A stretch of DNA of 13,148 nucleotides from Microthrixaceae bacterium (GCA_023264915.1 JAHFUU010000005.1:5086-18233), one strand, 5' to 3'. Shown: positions 1-6,252, counted from the first letter of the stretch. Numbers and translations are program-made. The notes: generated by a model not told the origin, from the letters alone.

Positions 1-1159
1 ACACCTTCTCTGTCCCCCACACCCCCATCGGGATCACAGGGGCCCGTGTCATTCCAGCCAGCCTCGCCGCGCCCCAGCGACCCTTCAACTTGGGATCGAA
101 GAACGCCTTGCCCCGAGGGATCGTGCCCTGAGGCATGATCACGACTGCCTCACCCGCCTCGATCGCCCTGGCCGCCTCTTTCAACGGCTCGTCGCTGCCG
201 CTGCCCCGCTCGACCCTGATGCCACCCATCGCTCGCGCGATGTCACCCACGATCGGGGCGTCGAAGACCTCTTTCTTGCCGAGGAATCGCACGGGGCGGC
301 CGCGTCTTGCCAGCGCGTAGCCGACGGCGAGCGGATCGAAGTAGCTGCGGTGGTTGCCGACGAGGATGGCGGGGCCCTGCGCCGGGATGTTGTCGGTGCC
401 TTCGATGCGGAGGTTGGCGTACAGGACGAGCTCTGGGCGGCTGATCGGCATGATCACCTGTTGGGGCTCTATCCCGAACAGCTTGGGCACACCGGGTGGA
501 GCATCGAATGAGATGACGGGCCAACGCCGGGCGACCGCCTGGACACGCATCCGCGGATCGGGGTTGACCACGATCGGATGCCCGACCGCGCTCAGCAACG
601 GGACGTCGTAGTAGCTGTCTGAGTACGCGTAGCAGTCGCTGAGGGAGATGCCGTTGCGGTCGGCCCAGGCCTTGACTGCACGGTACTTGCCCTTGCCCCA
701 CACGAACTCGCCGTCGATGTTGCCGGTGAACGTGCCGTCACGCCGCTCATAGACAGTTGCCACGACGTCGTCGGCGCCAAGAAGGTCAGCGAGTGGGCGA
801 ACCAGATGCTCTGGGCTGGTCGTAGCGATCACGACCTTGTCACCGTCGGCGCGGTGCTCGTCGAAGAGAACGGGCACGAATGGCTGGACGTCGCCGAGGA
901 GCGTCCGTGCCGCTATCTCGCCAGCACGCCCAGCCTTGTCGACGTCCCAACCCGCGGCGACCCTGGCTGCCTGCCGGGTCAGCATCATCGACGGCCGGTT
1001 CTCGCCAACCAGGTTGAAGACCTTGAAGATGAGGTCCTCACCGGGTATGCGCCGGTCGGCCAGCAGACCCACGCTCCTCAGCGCAGAGGTGATCGCCGGG
1101 CCGCTCGCACCTGCCAGCACCGTCCTGTCCAGATCGAAGAACGCCGCTCGGTCACCCAT
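1..1159 (-). CDS. HAD-IB hydrolase / PlsC acyltransferase fusion (partial, 3' end outside window)
   Basis: Probable bifunctional phospholipid-synthesis enzyme. The N-terminal HAD-IB domain (residues ~1-225) shows motif I as FFDLDRTVL with D9 and D11, motif II near TTSP (113-116), a candidate motif III lysine around K157 (WGKGKYR) and motif IV SDSYYDVPLL with D181 and D185. After a short linker, a PlsC-type 1-acyl-sn-glycerol-3-phosphate acyltransferase domain begins near residue 245. It has the catalytic H(x4)D box as NHRSYFD (H270, D275), GGIRVERGS as block II, MPQGT as block III and VIPMG as block IV. Block III carries Gln (Q344) where most relatives have Glu; I recall this as a variant in actinobacterial HAD-PlsC proteins. 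Only 386 codons are visible and the frame is open to the left edge. The ATG at 1159 has no Shine-Dalgarno sequence, but TAACGT lies 8 nt upstream, which suggests a leaderless mRNA. The family assignment is secure; the exact acyl acceptor is inferred. Confidence 0.9.
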   Translation of the reverse strand, partial: MGDRAAFFDLDRTVLAGASGPAITSALRSVGLLADRRIPGEDLIFKVFNLVGENRPSMMLTRQAARVAAGWDVDKAGRAGEIAARTLLGDVQPFVPVLFDEHRADGDKVVIATTSPEHLVRPLADLLGADDVVATVYERRDGTFTGNIDGEFVWGKGKYRAVKAWADRNGISLSDCYAYSDSYYDVPLLSAVGHPIVVNPDPRMRVQAVARRWPVISFDAPPGVPKLFGIEPQQVIMPISRPELVLYANLRIEGTDNIPAQGPAILVGNHRSYFDPLAVGYALARRGRPVRFLGKKEVFDAPIVGDIARAMGGIRVERGSGSDEPLKEAARAIEAGEAVVIMPQGTIPRGKAFFDPKLKGRWGAARLAGMTRAPVIPMGVWGTEKV

Positions 1160-1167
1160 GGCGACCA

Positions 1168-1173
1168 ACGTTA
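1168..1173 (-). promoter_or_regulatory. Putative -10 box (TAACGT) of the HAD-PlsC gene, leaderless start
   Basis: Read on the minus strand, TAACGT fits the actinobacterial TAnnnT -10 pattern. Eight bases separate it from the ATG at 1159, so transcription would start at or beside the start codon. No clear -35 TTGAC element is visible, and no Shine-Dalgarno sequence precedes the ATG. The same arrangement occurs before two other genes in this window. Confidence 0.4.
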
Positions 1174-1208
1174 GCTGGGCTCGCGGGGGACGGCCCCCCG
1201 GACCGCAA

Positions 1209-1239
1209 AGAGCCGGTCGTCGGGGGAACGACCGGCTCT
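1209..1239 (-). terminator. Perfect 11-bp stem-loop, terminator-like on the minus strand
   Basis: AGAGCCGGTCG (1209-1219) and CGACCGGCTCT (1229-1239) are exact reverse complements around a 9-nt loop. On the minus strand the stem is followed by TTTGC, a short and weak T run; on the plus strand it is followed by GGGTTC. The surprise is its place, between two divergent genes with no recognisable gene ending here. It lies upstream of the predicted leaderless start of the minus-strand gene, so it is not in that gene's leader. It could insulate the HAD-PlsC gene from antisense transcripts, be the 3' end of an unannotated minus-strand RNA, or be a leader structure of the LysR transcript. Confidence 0.4.
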
Positions 1240-1300
1240 GGGTTCGGCTTGTGGTCACCAGCGGGGGGGATTTGAGGTGAACCGTCCGAACTGCTCGAGG

Positions 1301-1320
1301 GGCTCTGGGGGGAGAGAGCC
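1301..1320. other. 6-bp stem-loop sharing its core with the 1209-1239 hairpin
   Basis: GGCTCT (1301-1306) and AGAGCC (1315-1320) form a perfect stem around an 8-nt purine-rich loop on the plus strand. The hexamers equal the outer arms of the 1209-1239 hairpin, so 1234-1239 could pair with 1315-1320, or 1209-1214 with 1301-1306, instead. No tRNA, Rfam family or ORF that I recognise covers the segment 1160-1409. Confidence 0.35.
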
Positions 1321-1409
1321 AGCCTCGGCGATTGGTTGTGCCTAGAGGATGAACGCCACAGCATGATCTGTCCAACAGTTCTTCCCGATATGTGCCATCA
1401 TTGGACGAG

Positions 1410-2414
1410 ATGGATCTGAAGCAGCTCAACGCTCTGGTTGCGGTCGCTGACACCGGCAGCTTCTCTGCAGCAGCCAGGTCCCTGCACACCGTGCAGTCAA
1501 ACGTCTCGACGCACATAGCCCGGTTGGAGCACGAGCTCGGTGCGACGCTGGTCGATCGAAGCAGCGGGTCCCTCACCGAATCTGGGACCGTGGTCGCTGC
1601 AAGGGTCCGGCACATCCAAGCCGAGCTCGACGCCCTCGTCGCGGATGTGGCTTCGCTGAACGCCGAGGTGACCGGCGATGTCCGCATAGGCGTCATCGGC
1701 ACCACCGCAAGGTGGCTCGTGCCGTTGCTGGTCGAGGAGATGGGCAAGCGCCACCCCAAGGTCCGCCTCGTGGTCGTCGACGCCACAACCACCTCGCTGC
1801 TGCCCCAGCTCGAGAGCGGCCACCTCGACCTGGCGGTGGTCAACCTGCCTGTCGAGTCACCTGACATCGACACCGATCCGCTCTTTGACGAGGACCGCGT
1901 GCTGGTCGCTCCCGCGGGGCACCCGCTGTTCGACCGCGAGAGGCTTGCGCTGTCTGACTTGGACAACGAGCCGATACTGCTCGAGCCCAAGGGCACCAAG
2001 TTCCGGGACCTGATCGAGGCACAGGCAGCCGACGAGGGCGTGACCCTGCGGACCCAGGCTGAGATCGACGGCATGCGGCTCCTCGCCTCGCTCGCCTTCC
2101 AGGGTTTCGGGGCTGCCCTGCTGCCCGCAAGTGCCGCCCCCGGCTTCGTCGGGGGCGAATGGAGGCGCATCCCCGTGGACGGGGTGGTCGGCCGATCAGT
2201 CGGCATCGCCCGCAGGCACAAGGGGCTCCTGTCTTCACCGGCCAAGGCTCTGCGCGAGGTCGTGTTCGACACAGTCGCCACCCACGCCCCCGTCCAGAGC
2301 GGCGTCCACGTCTCGGCGACGCTCGCGGAACGGGCCGCGAACCACGAGCCGAGCGATGACGGGTCCGGCCGCAACTCCAAGGCAAGCCAGACGCCCATGG
2401 GACCGCCCGAGTGA
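1410..2414 (+). CDS. LysR-family transcriptional regulator
   Basis: Cytoplasmic DNA-binding regulator of 334 residues. Residues 1-60 are the winged helix-turn-helix typical of LysR proteins, opening MDLKQLNALVAVADTGSFSA with recognition-helix region VQSNVSTHIARLE (29-41). A linker helix follows, and from about residue 88 (VTGDVRIGVIGTTARWLVP) there is a periplasmic-binding-protein-like effector domain to ~285. A polar tail of ~45 residues (285-334) exceeds the usual family length and looks disordered. I chose the ATG at 1410 because LysR proteins normally begin 2-5 residues before this helix; GTG 1392 and TTG 1401 are in-frame alternatives, and none has a well-spaced Shine-Dalgarno sequence. 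The stop codon overlaps the next start by 4 nt (GTGA), so the regulator and the carboxyltransferase are probably co-transcribed and coupled. LysR genes are more often divergent from their targets. The effector is unknown; an acyl-CoA or fatty acid would be guesswork. Confidence 0.9.
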   Translation: MDLKQLNALVAVADTGSFSAAARSLHTVQSNVSTHIARLEHELGATLVDRSSGSLTESGTVVAARVRHIQAELDALVADVASLNAEVTGDVRIGVIGTTARWLVPLLVEEMGKRHPKVRLVVVDATTTSLLPQLESGHLDLAVVNLPVESPDIDTDPLFDEDRVLVAPAGHPLFDRERLALSDLDNEPILLEPKGTKFRDLIEAQAADEGVTLRTQAEIDGMRLLASLAFQGFGAALLPASAAPGFVGGEWRRIPVDGVVGRSVGIARRHKGLLSSPAKALREVVFDTVATHAPVQSGVHVSATLAERAANHEPSDDGSGRNSKASQTPMGPPE

Positions 2415-3757
2415 GCGCGCCTGTCAAGCTTCGGGCACGCGTGCCGGGCACCGTCTCGGCCGAGATCGCCGAGATCGGCGGCCACAGGGCAGTCGTGATC
2501 CGCTCCGACGGATCCGAACGGCAAGGAGCACTCGCCCAGACCGACGGCGAGACCATCGCGATCGCCGCGCGCGCTGCGCTGCAAGAGCGCCTCCCCTTCG
2601 TCGGGTTCCTCGCGTCAAGCGGCGCGGACGTCCACGAAGGCATGGCGGCTCTGCACGGCTGGGGGGTCGCCGCCCGGGCCATGGTCGACTGCTCAGGTGT
2701 CGTACCGACAATCCTGGTCACGACCGGACCCGCCGTGTCGGGCCCCGCACTGCTGCTCGGGATCGCGGACCTCGTGGTGATGACGGCTGACGCATATGCA
2801 TTCGTGAGCGGGCCCCGCATGGTAAGGGCCTTCACCGGTGTCCCAATCACGAGCGCTGACCTCGGTGGCCCTGGGGTGCATGCTCGCCAGTCCGGTGTCG
2901 CATCGGTGGTGGTCCCGGACACCGATGCAGCCAGCGCGGTCATCGCGGATCTGCTGGCGTTCCTGCCTCCCAACAACGATGACGAGCCTCCCCTGATGCG
3001 GGTCGACGACCCCGCTGACCGAGCTGTCCCCGAGGTGGCAGGCATCCTGCCGCGATCCTCGACCGGAAGCTACGACGTCCGCGAGGTGATCGAGTGCGTC
3101 ACCGACGAGGCCTCGTTCCTCGAGATCCGGCCCGGGTGGGCCGCGAACCTGGTGACTGGCTTCGCTAGCCTCGGCGGTCGACCCGTGGGGATCGTCGCGA
3201 ACCAGCCCATGACCGTCGCCGGCACGCTCGACATCCCAGCGTCCCAGAAGGGGGCACGCTTCGTGGCGTTCTGCGACGCGTTCAACCTGCCGCTGGTGAC
3301 CTTCGTCGACACCCCCGGGTTCTACCCCGGCAAGGATCTCGAGTGGAGGGGGATGATCCGGAAGGGCGCGCAGCTCGCGTTTGCCTACGCCCGCGCCTCA
3401 GTCCCCCGGGTCAGCGTCACGCTCCGCAAGAGCTACGGCGGGGCGTACATCGTGATGGATTCACGACGCATGGGCTCTGATGTCGCGCTCGCCTGGCCGA
3501 GCGCGGAGATCGCCGTGATGGGTGCCAGGGGCGCTGTCGAGATCCTTCACCGGCGCAGCGACCCCACCGAGCGGCCATCCCTCGAGCGCGACTACGAGGA
3601 GCTCTACCTGAACCCCTATGTGGCTGCTGGCCGTGGCCTCGTGGATGCGGTCATAGAACCCGCGGACACCCGCGCCGAGCTGTGTGCCGCCATGGCAGCG
3701 CTCTGCACCAAGCGTGAACGGCTCGCTCCGCGGGCCCATGACAACCAGCCCCTCTAG
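2411..3757 (+). CDS. Acyl-CoA carboxylase carboxyltransferase (beta) subunit, short form
   Basis: Carboxyltransferase of the propionyl/acetyl/methylmalonyl-CoA family, which moves the carboxyl group from carboxybiotin to an acyl-CoA. Both crotonase-like halves are present. The N half has FLASSGADVHEG (67-78), the oxyanion stretch GPAVSGPALLLG (106-117) and the family signature FVSGPRMVRAFTG (131-143). The C half has VDTPGFYPGKDLEWRGMIRKG (299-319, given here only to locate it) shortened at its core to TPGFYPG, then SYGGAYIVM (341-349) and MGSD. At 448 residues it is ~60-80 shorter than typical subunits; the missing part is the N-terminal KLTARERI-type segment. The position that is Asp in propionyl-CoA carboxylases (YGGAYDVM) is Ile347 here; as I recall from Streptomyces structural work, this position affects acyl-chain choice, so propionyl-CoA should not be assumed. 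GTG start, 4-nt overlap with the LysR gene. No biotin carboxylase or biotin-carrier gene lies in the window. Confidence 0.88.
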   Translation: MSAPVKLRARVPGTVSAEIAEIGGHRAVVIRSDGSERQGALAQTDGETIAIAARAALQERLPFVGFLASSGADVHEGMAALHGWGVAARAMVDCSGVVPTILVTTGPAVSGPALLLGIADLVVMTADAYAFVSGPRMVRAFTGVPITSADLGGPGVHARQSGVASVVVPDTDAASAVIADLLAFLPPNNDDEPPLMRVDDPADRAVPEVAGILPRSSTGSYDVREVIECVTDEASFLEIRPGWAANLVTGFASLGGRPVGIVANQPMTVAGTLDIPASQKGARFVAFCDAFNLPLVTFVDTPGFYPGKDLEWRGMIRKGAQLAFAYARASVPRVSVTLRKSYGGAYIVMDSRRMGSDVALAWPSAEIAVMGARGAVEILHRRSDPTERPSLERDYEELYLNPYVAAGRGLVDAVIEPADTRAELCAAMAALCTKRERLAPRAHDNQPL

Positions 3758-3768
3758 GCGCTTGCGGT

Positions 3769-3821
3769 TGCGCGATCCGAGCGCCAGCGAGGGGGCGTGG
3801 GGGCGCAGCCCCTGCGCGATC
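3769..3821. repeat. Small palindromic GC element flanked by 9-bp direct repeats
   Basis: TGCGCGATC occurs at 3769-3777 and again at 3813-3821. The 35 bases between them contain GGGGC-GCA-GCCCC (3800-3812) preceded by GGGGGCGTG. An alternative stem GCGCA/TGCGC (3803-3807, 3813-3817) overlaps it. The element starts 11 nt after the carboxyltransferase stop. There is no T run, so it is not a classical intrinsic terminator, though it may slow polymerase or protect a 3' end. The GGGGGCGTGGGGGCGCAGCCCC-like core, cited here only by its coordinates 3791-3812, resembles intergenic REP-type palindromes that I recall from several high-GC bacteria. Confidence 0.4.
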
Positions 3822-3850
3822 GACGATCTGCTGTCGACACCAGGAGATGT

Positions 3851-3856
3851 TACGGT
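3851..3856 (+). promoter_or_regulatory. Putative -10 box (TACGGT) of the GH5 gene, leaderless start
   Basis: TACGGT matches TAnnnT and lies 8 nt before the ATG at 3865. No Shine-Dalgarno sequence is suitably placed for that ATG: AGGAG at 3842-3846 ends 18 nt upstream of it, and directly abuts the alternative ATG at 3847. A leaderless transcript starting at or near 3865 reconciles these points. I see no convincing -35 element. Confidence 0.35.
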
Positions 3857-3864
3857 CAGCAATC

Positions 3865-5655
3865 ATGCGTAACAGGGATGTCACCGCTGGCACGTCGGTT
3901 CCCGGTGATGCCGACCGAGCTGCGAGAGGCGCTGGCTCGAGGCTCGGGGCATGGTGCAGCCGTGCCTTCGAGCTGACCGGGTGGCCACTGATCGCCCTCG
4001 CCATCGTGATCGTGAGCTCCGCGACCCCAGCATCAGGGGGAGGCTTGGGCGTCCGCGCTTCAGGGGTGCCTGGTGCCGCCAAGGTCTCAGATGTGGTCCA
4101 GCTGCGGCCGCTGTCGACCTCGGCTGACCTTCGGATCGTGGACGACCTTGGCCGTGACGTGCTCTTGCGAGGCGCCAACGTCAACTCCCTGGGCGAGTAC
4201 TGGCAGGGCGACCCGGCGCACCCGTCCACGATCCCGGTCACCGACGCCGACTGGGCCGAGATGGCCTCGAGAGGGATGTCAGTGGTGCGGCTGATCGTGA
4301 CGTGGTCCCGGATCGAGCCACAGCCCGGCCAGATAGACCAGCTCTACCTGGATCTCGTGGACCAGACCGTGCAAGCCGCGGCCCGCAACGGCGTCTACAC
4401 GGTCATCGACATGCACCAGGACGCCTACTCCCCCTTCGTTGCCACAACCGACCCGGCCTCGTGCCCAGCGGGCACAGTGCCCGGGAAGGGCTGGGACGGA
4501 GCTCCCGCCTGGGCGACCCTGACCGATGGGGCGAGCACGTGCACGCCAGGCGATCGCTATGCCGCTCCTGCGGTGTTCGCTGCTTTCAACAACTTCTATG
4601 AGAACACCAACGGCATCCGCGACCACTTCGTCCAGTCCTGGGCGGCGGTGGCGGACCGCTTCGCCGGACGGCCCGAGGTGGCGGGCTTCGACCTGCTGAA
4701 CGAACCCGCGGTCACCAAGCCCGCCGCCGAGCTCGAGCCGCTCTATGACGGGCTGATCCGTGACGCGTTGGTGGCGATCCGCTCCGCGGAGGCAGGGGCC
4801 CCCTTCGAGCACCTGGTGTTCGTCGAGCCTGCGCTGCCCATGGGCGACACGACCCTGGGCCTCGTAGTACCCGATCCCAACCGCATCGGTGTCGATCCGA
4901 CCAACGTGGTCGGCGCCCCGCACAACTACGCGGAGTCGATAGGGATACCAGGGCTCAGCGTGCGGCTCGAGGACATGAACGACCTGTACCTGTCTCTCAC
5001 ACGAAGCCTCGGGGTCCCGCTCTGGCTCGGGGAGTACGGGTTCTGGGACACCAACCCTGAGACCCTCGACAAGGTCGCCCGCACGGCCGCTGACGAGGAC
5101 CGCAAGGCCATCGGTGGCGCGTGGTGGCAGTGGCGCCAGAGCTGCGGGGATCCCCACCATGTCCAGTGGCAAGGCAACCAGGTCGTGGTGCCAGGACCCG
5201 GCGACACCCAGCTGCACCGCCTGGGCTGCCCCGGCAACATCGATCTCGGGCCCACCGAGGAGTTCCTCGACGTCTTGGGTCGCGGCTACCCGCGAGCGAG
5301 CCCAGGCCGCATCACATCCCTGGTGAGCGATCCCGCGAGCGGCCAGGCCGACCTCGTCGCGGACACTGGTGCCAGCGGGGGTCAACTGGTGATGTGGACG
5401 CCCACCCCAGATGACCCCGCCCACGCGGCCCAGGGCGAGAACCTCACCAACATCGCCAGCTTCGCTGTCGAGGGCGGCCGAATCATCACCGCCACCGTTG
5501 CCTCCGGGGGTTGCTACGCGTTGCACGTGGGAACGGTGACCGTCTCCTGCGCCGCGTCGGCCACCACCACCACCGTCCCGGCCACCCTGCCAGGGACTGC
5601 CTCAGGTGCGGGCCAGGGGCAGGCTGTGGCCGCGACGCCCCGCTTCGCTGGCTGA
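3865..5655 (+). CDS. Secreted or membrane-anchored GH5 glycosidase, endoglycoceramidase-like
   Basis: Retaining glycoside hydrolase of family 5, closest in motif style to endoglycoceramidases and related glycolipid hydrolases, which cut the bond between glycan and lipid. It has 596 residues. The N terminus is a long basic n-region (1-39) followed by a hydrophobic stretch WPLIALAIVIVSSATPAS (40-57), so it is exported and either cleaved or membrane-anchored. The (beta/alpha)8 barrel opens with LRGANVNSLGEYW (101-113), continues with IDMHQDAYS (181-189), the acid/base glutamate in FDLLNEP (E280) and the nucleophile in LWLGEYGFW (E390). The six cysteines I located (200, 226, 427, 455, 550, 562) suit an extracellular disulfide-bonded protein. 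Residues ~480-562 look like the beta-sandwich end domain of these enzymes. The tail is a Thr/Pro/Ala linker with TTTTVP and ends TPRFAG. ATG 3847 would add six residues. True substrate is unproven; a cellulase or beta-glucosidase-type activity is possible. Confidence 0.87.
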   Translation: MRNRDVTAGTSVPGDADRAARGAGSRLGAWCSRAFELTGWPLIALAIVIVSSATPASGGGLGVRASGVPGAAKVSDVVQLRPLSTSADLRIVDDLGRDVLLRGANVNSLGEYWQGDPAHPSTIPVTDADWAEMASRGMSVVRLIVTWSRIEPQPGQIDQLYLDLVDQTVQAAARNGVYTVIDMHQDAYSPFVATTDPASCPAGTVPGKGWDGAPAWATLTDGASTCTPGDRYAAPAVFAAFNNFYENTNGIRDHFVQSWAAVADRFAGRPEVAGFDLLNEPAVTKPAAELEPLYDGLIRDALVAIRSAEAGAPFEHLVFVEPALPMGDTTLGLVVPDPNRIGVDPTNVVGAPHNYAESIGIPGLSVRLEDMNDLYLSLTRSLGVPLWLGEYGFWDTNPETLDKVARTAADEDRKAIGGAWWQWRQSCGDPHHVQWQGNQVVVPGPGDTQLHRLGCPGNIDLGPTEEFLDVLGRGYPRASPGRITSLVSDPASGQADLVADTGASGGQLVMWTPTPDDPAHAAQGENLTNIASFAVEGGRIITATVASGGCYALHVGTVTVSCAASATTTTVPATLPGTASGAGQGQAVAATPRFAG

Positions 5656-5706
5656 TGGGCATCGAAGCCTGACAGAGGACAGGGAAGGACCATGCGGACC
5701 CGTCAT

Positions 5707-5732
5707 GACAGATCCACGGGGACAGGTCCACA
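5707..5732. repeat. GGGGACAG-type imperfect tandem repeat, copy 1
   Basis: GACAGATCCAC (5707-5717) is followed directly by GGGGACAGGTCCACA (5718-5732). This is two diverged units of an ACAG-RTC-CAC module. A second copy lies at 6183-6211, in the same orientation with a few inserted or changed bases, and the two flank the acyl-CoA dehydrogenase remnant. Confidence 0.6.
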
Positions 5733-5832
5733 GCCCTCATCGCCCGCGCCAGCAGCCGCTCCCGCAGCCTGGGCGCTTGGGGGCGTTTGGGTCCCCATTA
5801 CGACATCGAGGTCAGGTGCGCCACCGCGCCAG

Positions 5833-5860
5833 AGGGTGAAGGCAGCCGGTGCTGCACCCT
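5833..5860. other. Bulged stem-loop downstream of the GH5 gene
   Basis: AGGGT (5833-5837) pairs with ACCCT (5856-5860), and GCAGC (5842-5846) pairs with GCTGC (5851-5855) across a CGGT tetraloop. Four unpaired bases sit on the 5' side. It lies ~180 bases after the GH5 stop with no T run, so a role as the GH5 terminator is only possible, not shown. Confidence 0.3.
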
Positions 5861-5876
5861 TTGGCCCACCACGCAA

Positions 5877-5930
5877 GGCTTCACGTCGGTGCAGGCGGCG
5901 CAGCCCGGTCCCCGCCCTGAACGTGAAGCC
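5877..5930 (-). terminator. Inverted repeat just past the end of the dehydrogenase remnant
   Basis: GGCTTCACGT (5877-5886) and ACGTGAAGCC (5921-5930) are perfect 10-bp complements. On the minus strand they begin 12 nt after the remnant's stop codon, where a terminator of the former gene would be expected. The 34-nt loop is large and GC-rich, and only TT follows the stem, so termination strength is doubtful. Confidence 0.35.
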
Positions 5931-5942
5931 GGGCCGGGCCCC

Positions 5943-6122
5943 TCAGAGGCGTTCGGCAGCGGCGAGGCTCAACACGTGGTTGCAGCCGTCCTCGATCATC
6001 GAGGCCCGGGCGTCGCGCAGCATCTTCTCGATCGGGTACTCACGGCTGAGACCGTTGCCGCCGAAGATGCCGAGCGCCTCGCTGGCGACCTCGAAGGCGG
6101 TCTGGGTGGAGGTCACCTTCGT
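5943..6122 (-). pseudogene. Acyl-CoA dehydrogenase, C-terminal remnant (~58 codons)
   Basis: The minus strand reads KVTSTQTAFEVASEA, then the acyl-CoA dehydrogenase C-terminal signature GGNGLSREYPIEK, RDARASMIEDG and a natural-looking end SLAAAERL before TGA at 5945-5943. Complete enzymes are ~380-400 residues, so about 85% is missing: all of the N-terminal and middle domains and most of the C-terminal helical domain, including the usual catalytic glutamate position. Homology stops abruptly near 6119-6122; upstream the frame continues through unrelated sequence to a possible ATG at 6212. The break coincides with one arm of an 8-bp inverted repeat (6121-6128). The remaining codons are undamaged, which suggests a fairly recent deletion or a partial gene copy. 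It is a remnant with no expected enzymatic function. Confidence 0.82.
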
Positions 6123-6210
6123 GCGACCGCTAGGTGGGGCTTCGGGGGCATCGACACGGTGTTGACGAGGATCGTGCGGGGGGACAGATCGCCACGGGGA
6201 CAGGTCGCAC
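6121..6210. repeat. 90-bp segment bounded by 8-bp inverted repeats
   Basis: GTGCGACC (6121-6128) and GGTCGCAC (6203-6210) are exact inverted copies. The left arm sits at the break of dehydrogenase homology; the right arm overlaps the second GGGGACAG repeat. I see no target-site duplication around the segment and no coding content in it. It may be a remnant of a small mobile sequence, or the arms may match by chance. Confidence 0.3.
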
Positions 6211-6211
6211 A
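6183..6211. repeat. GGGGACAG-type imperfect tandem repeat, copy 2
   Basis: GACAGATCGCCAC (6183-6195) is followed by GGGGACAGGTCGCACA (6196-6211). With the preceding G run, GGGGACAG occurs twice, 16 bp apart. It matches copy 1 (5707-5732) except for three inserted bases and one or two changes. Starts of the two copies are 476 bases apart. Confidence 0.6.
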
Positions 6212-6221
6212 ACCACAGGAC

Positions 6222-6252
6222 TTGTTCGGCCGGGGCCGAGCACCGTTAGTGT
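6222..6252 (+). promoter_or_regulatory. Candidate promoter of the citrate synthase gene with palindromic spacer
   Basis: TTGTTC (6222-6227) and TAGTGT (6247-6252) resemble -35 and -10 boxes, 19 bp apart, or 18 bp if TTAGTG is used. The spacer contains the palindrome TCGGCC-GG-GGCCGA (6226-6239), which could be an operator or chance in GC-rich DNA. A start near 6259 would give a leader of about 110 nt. The 6-bp inverted repeat GACCCC/GGGGTC (6255-6260, 6270-6275) lies at its beginning. Confidence 0.35.

Noticed and set aside
1152..1364. Minus-strand frame of 70 codons upstream of the HAD-PlsC gene, ended by the hairpin region
   Set aside because: The product is Ser/Pro-rich with no motif, it runs through the hairpin and overlaps the start of the HAD-PlsC gene in another frame.
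1241..1391. Possible tRNA or known small RNA between the divergent genes
   Set aside because: I looked for a T-arm GGTTCRAATCC-like sequence, a D arm and a CCA-adjacent acceptor on both strands; none form a cloverleaf.
1840..3045. Long open frame of 401 codons on the minus strand
   Set aside because: It is antisense to the LysR and carboxyltransferase genes, both of which have clear family motifs, and its product is a low-complexity Arg/Ser/Pro/Ala sequence typical of shadow frames in GC-rich DNA.
4279..5526. Long open frame of 415 codons on the minus strand
   Set aside because: It is antisense to the GH5 gene, whose catalytic motifs are intact, and I recognise no domain in the translation.
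5587..5655. LPGTA as a sortase anchor in the GH5 tail
   Set aside because: A sorting signal needs a following hydrophobic segment and positive tail; only about 16 residues without such features follow.
5692..6165. Plus-strand frame of 157 codons with a purine-rich GGGAAGGA just before the ATG
   Set aside because: The spacing to the ATG is only about two bases, the product is Pro/Arg/Ala-rich without any motif, and it reads through the antisense of the acyl-CoA dehydrogenase remnant.
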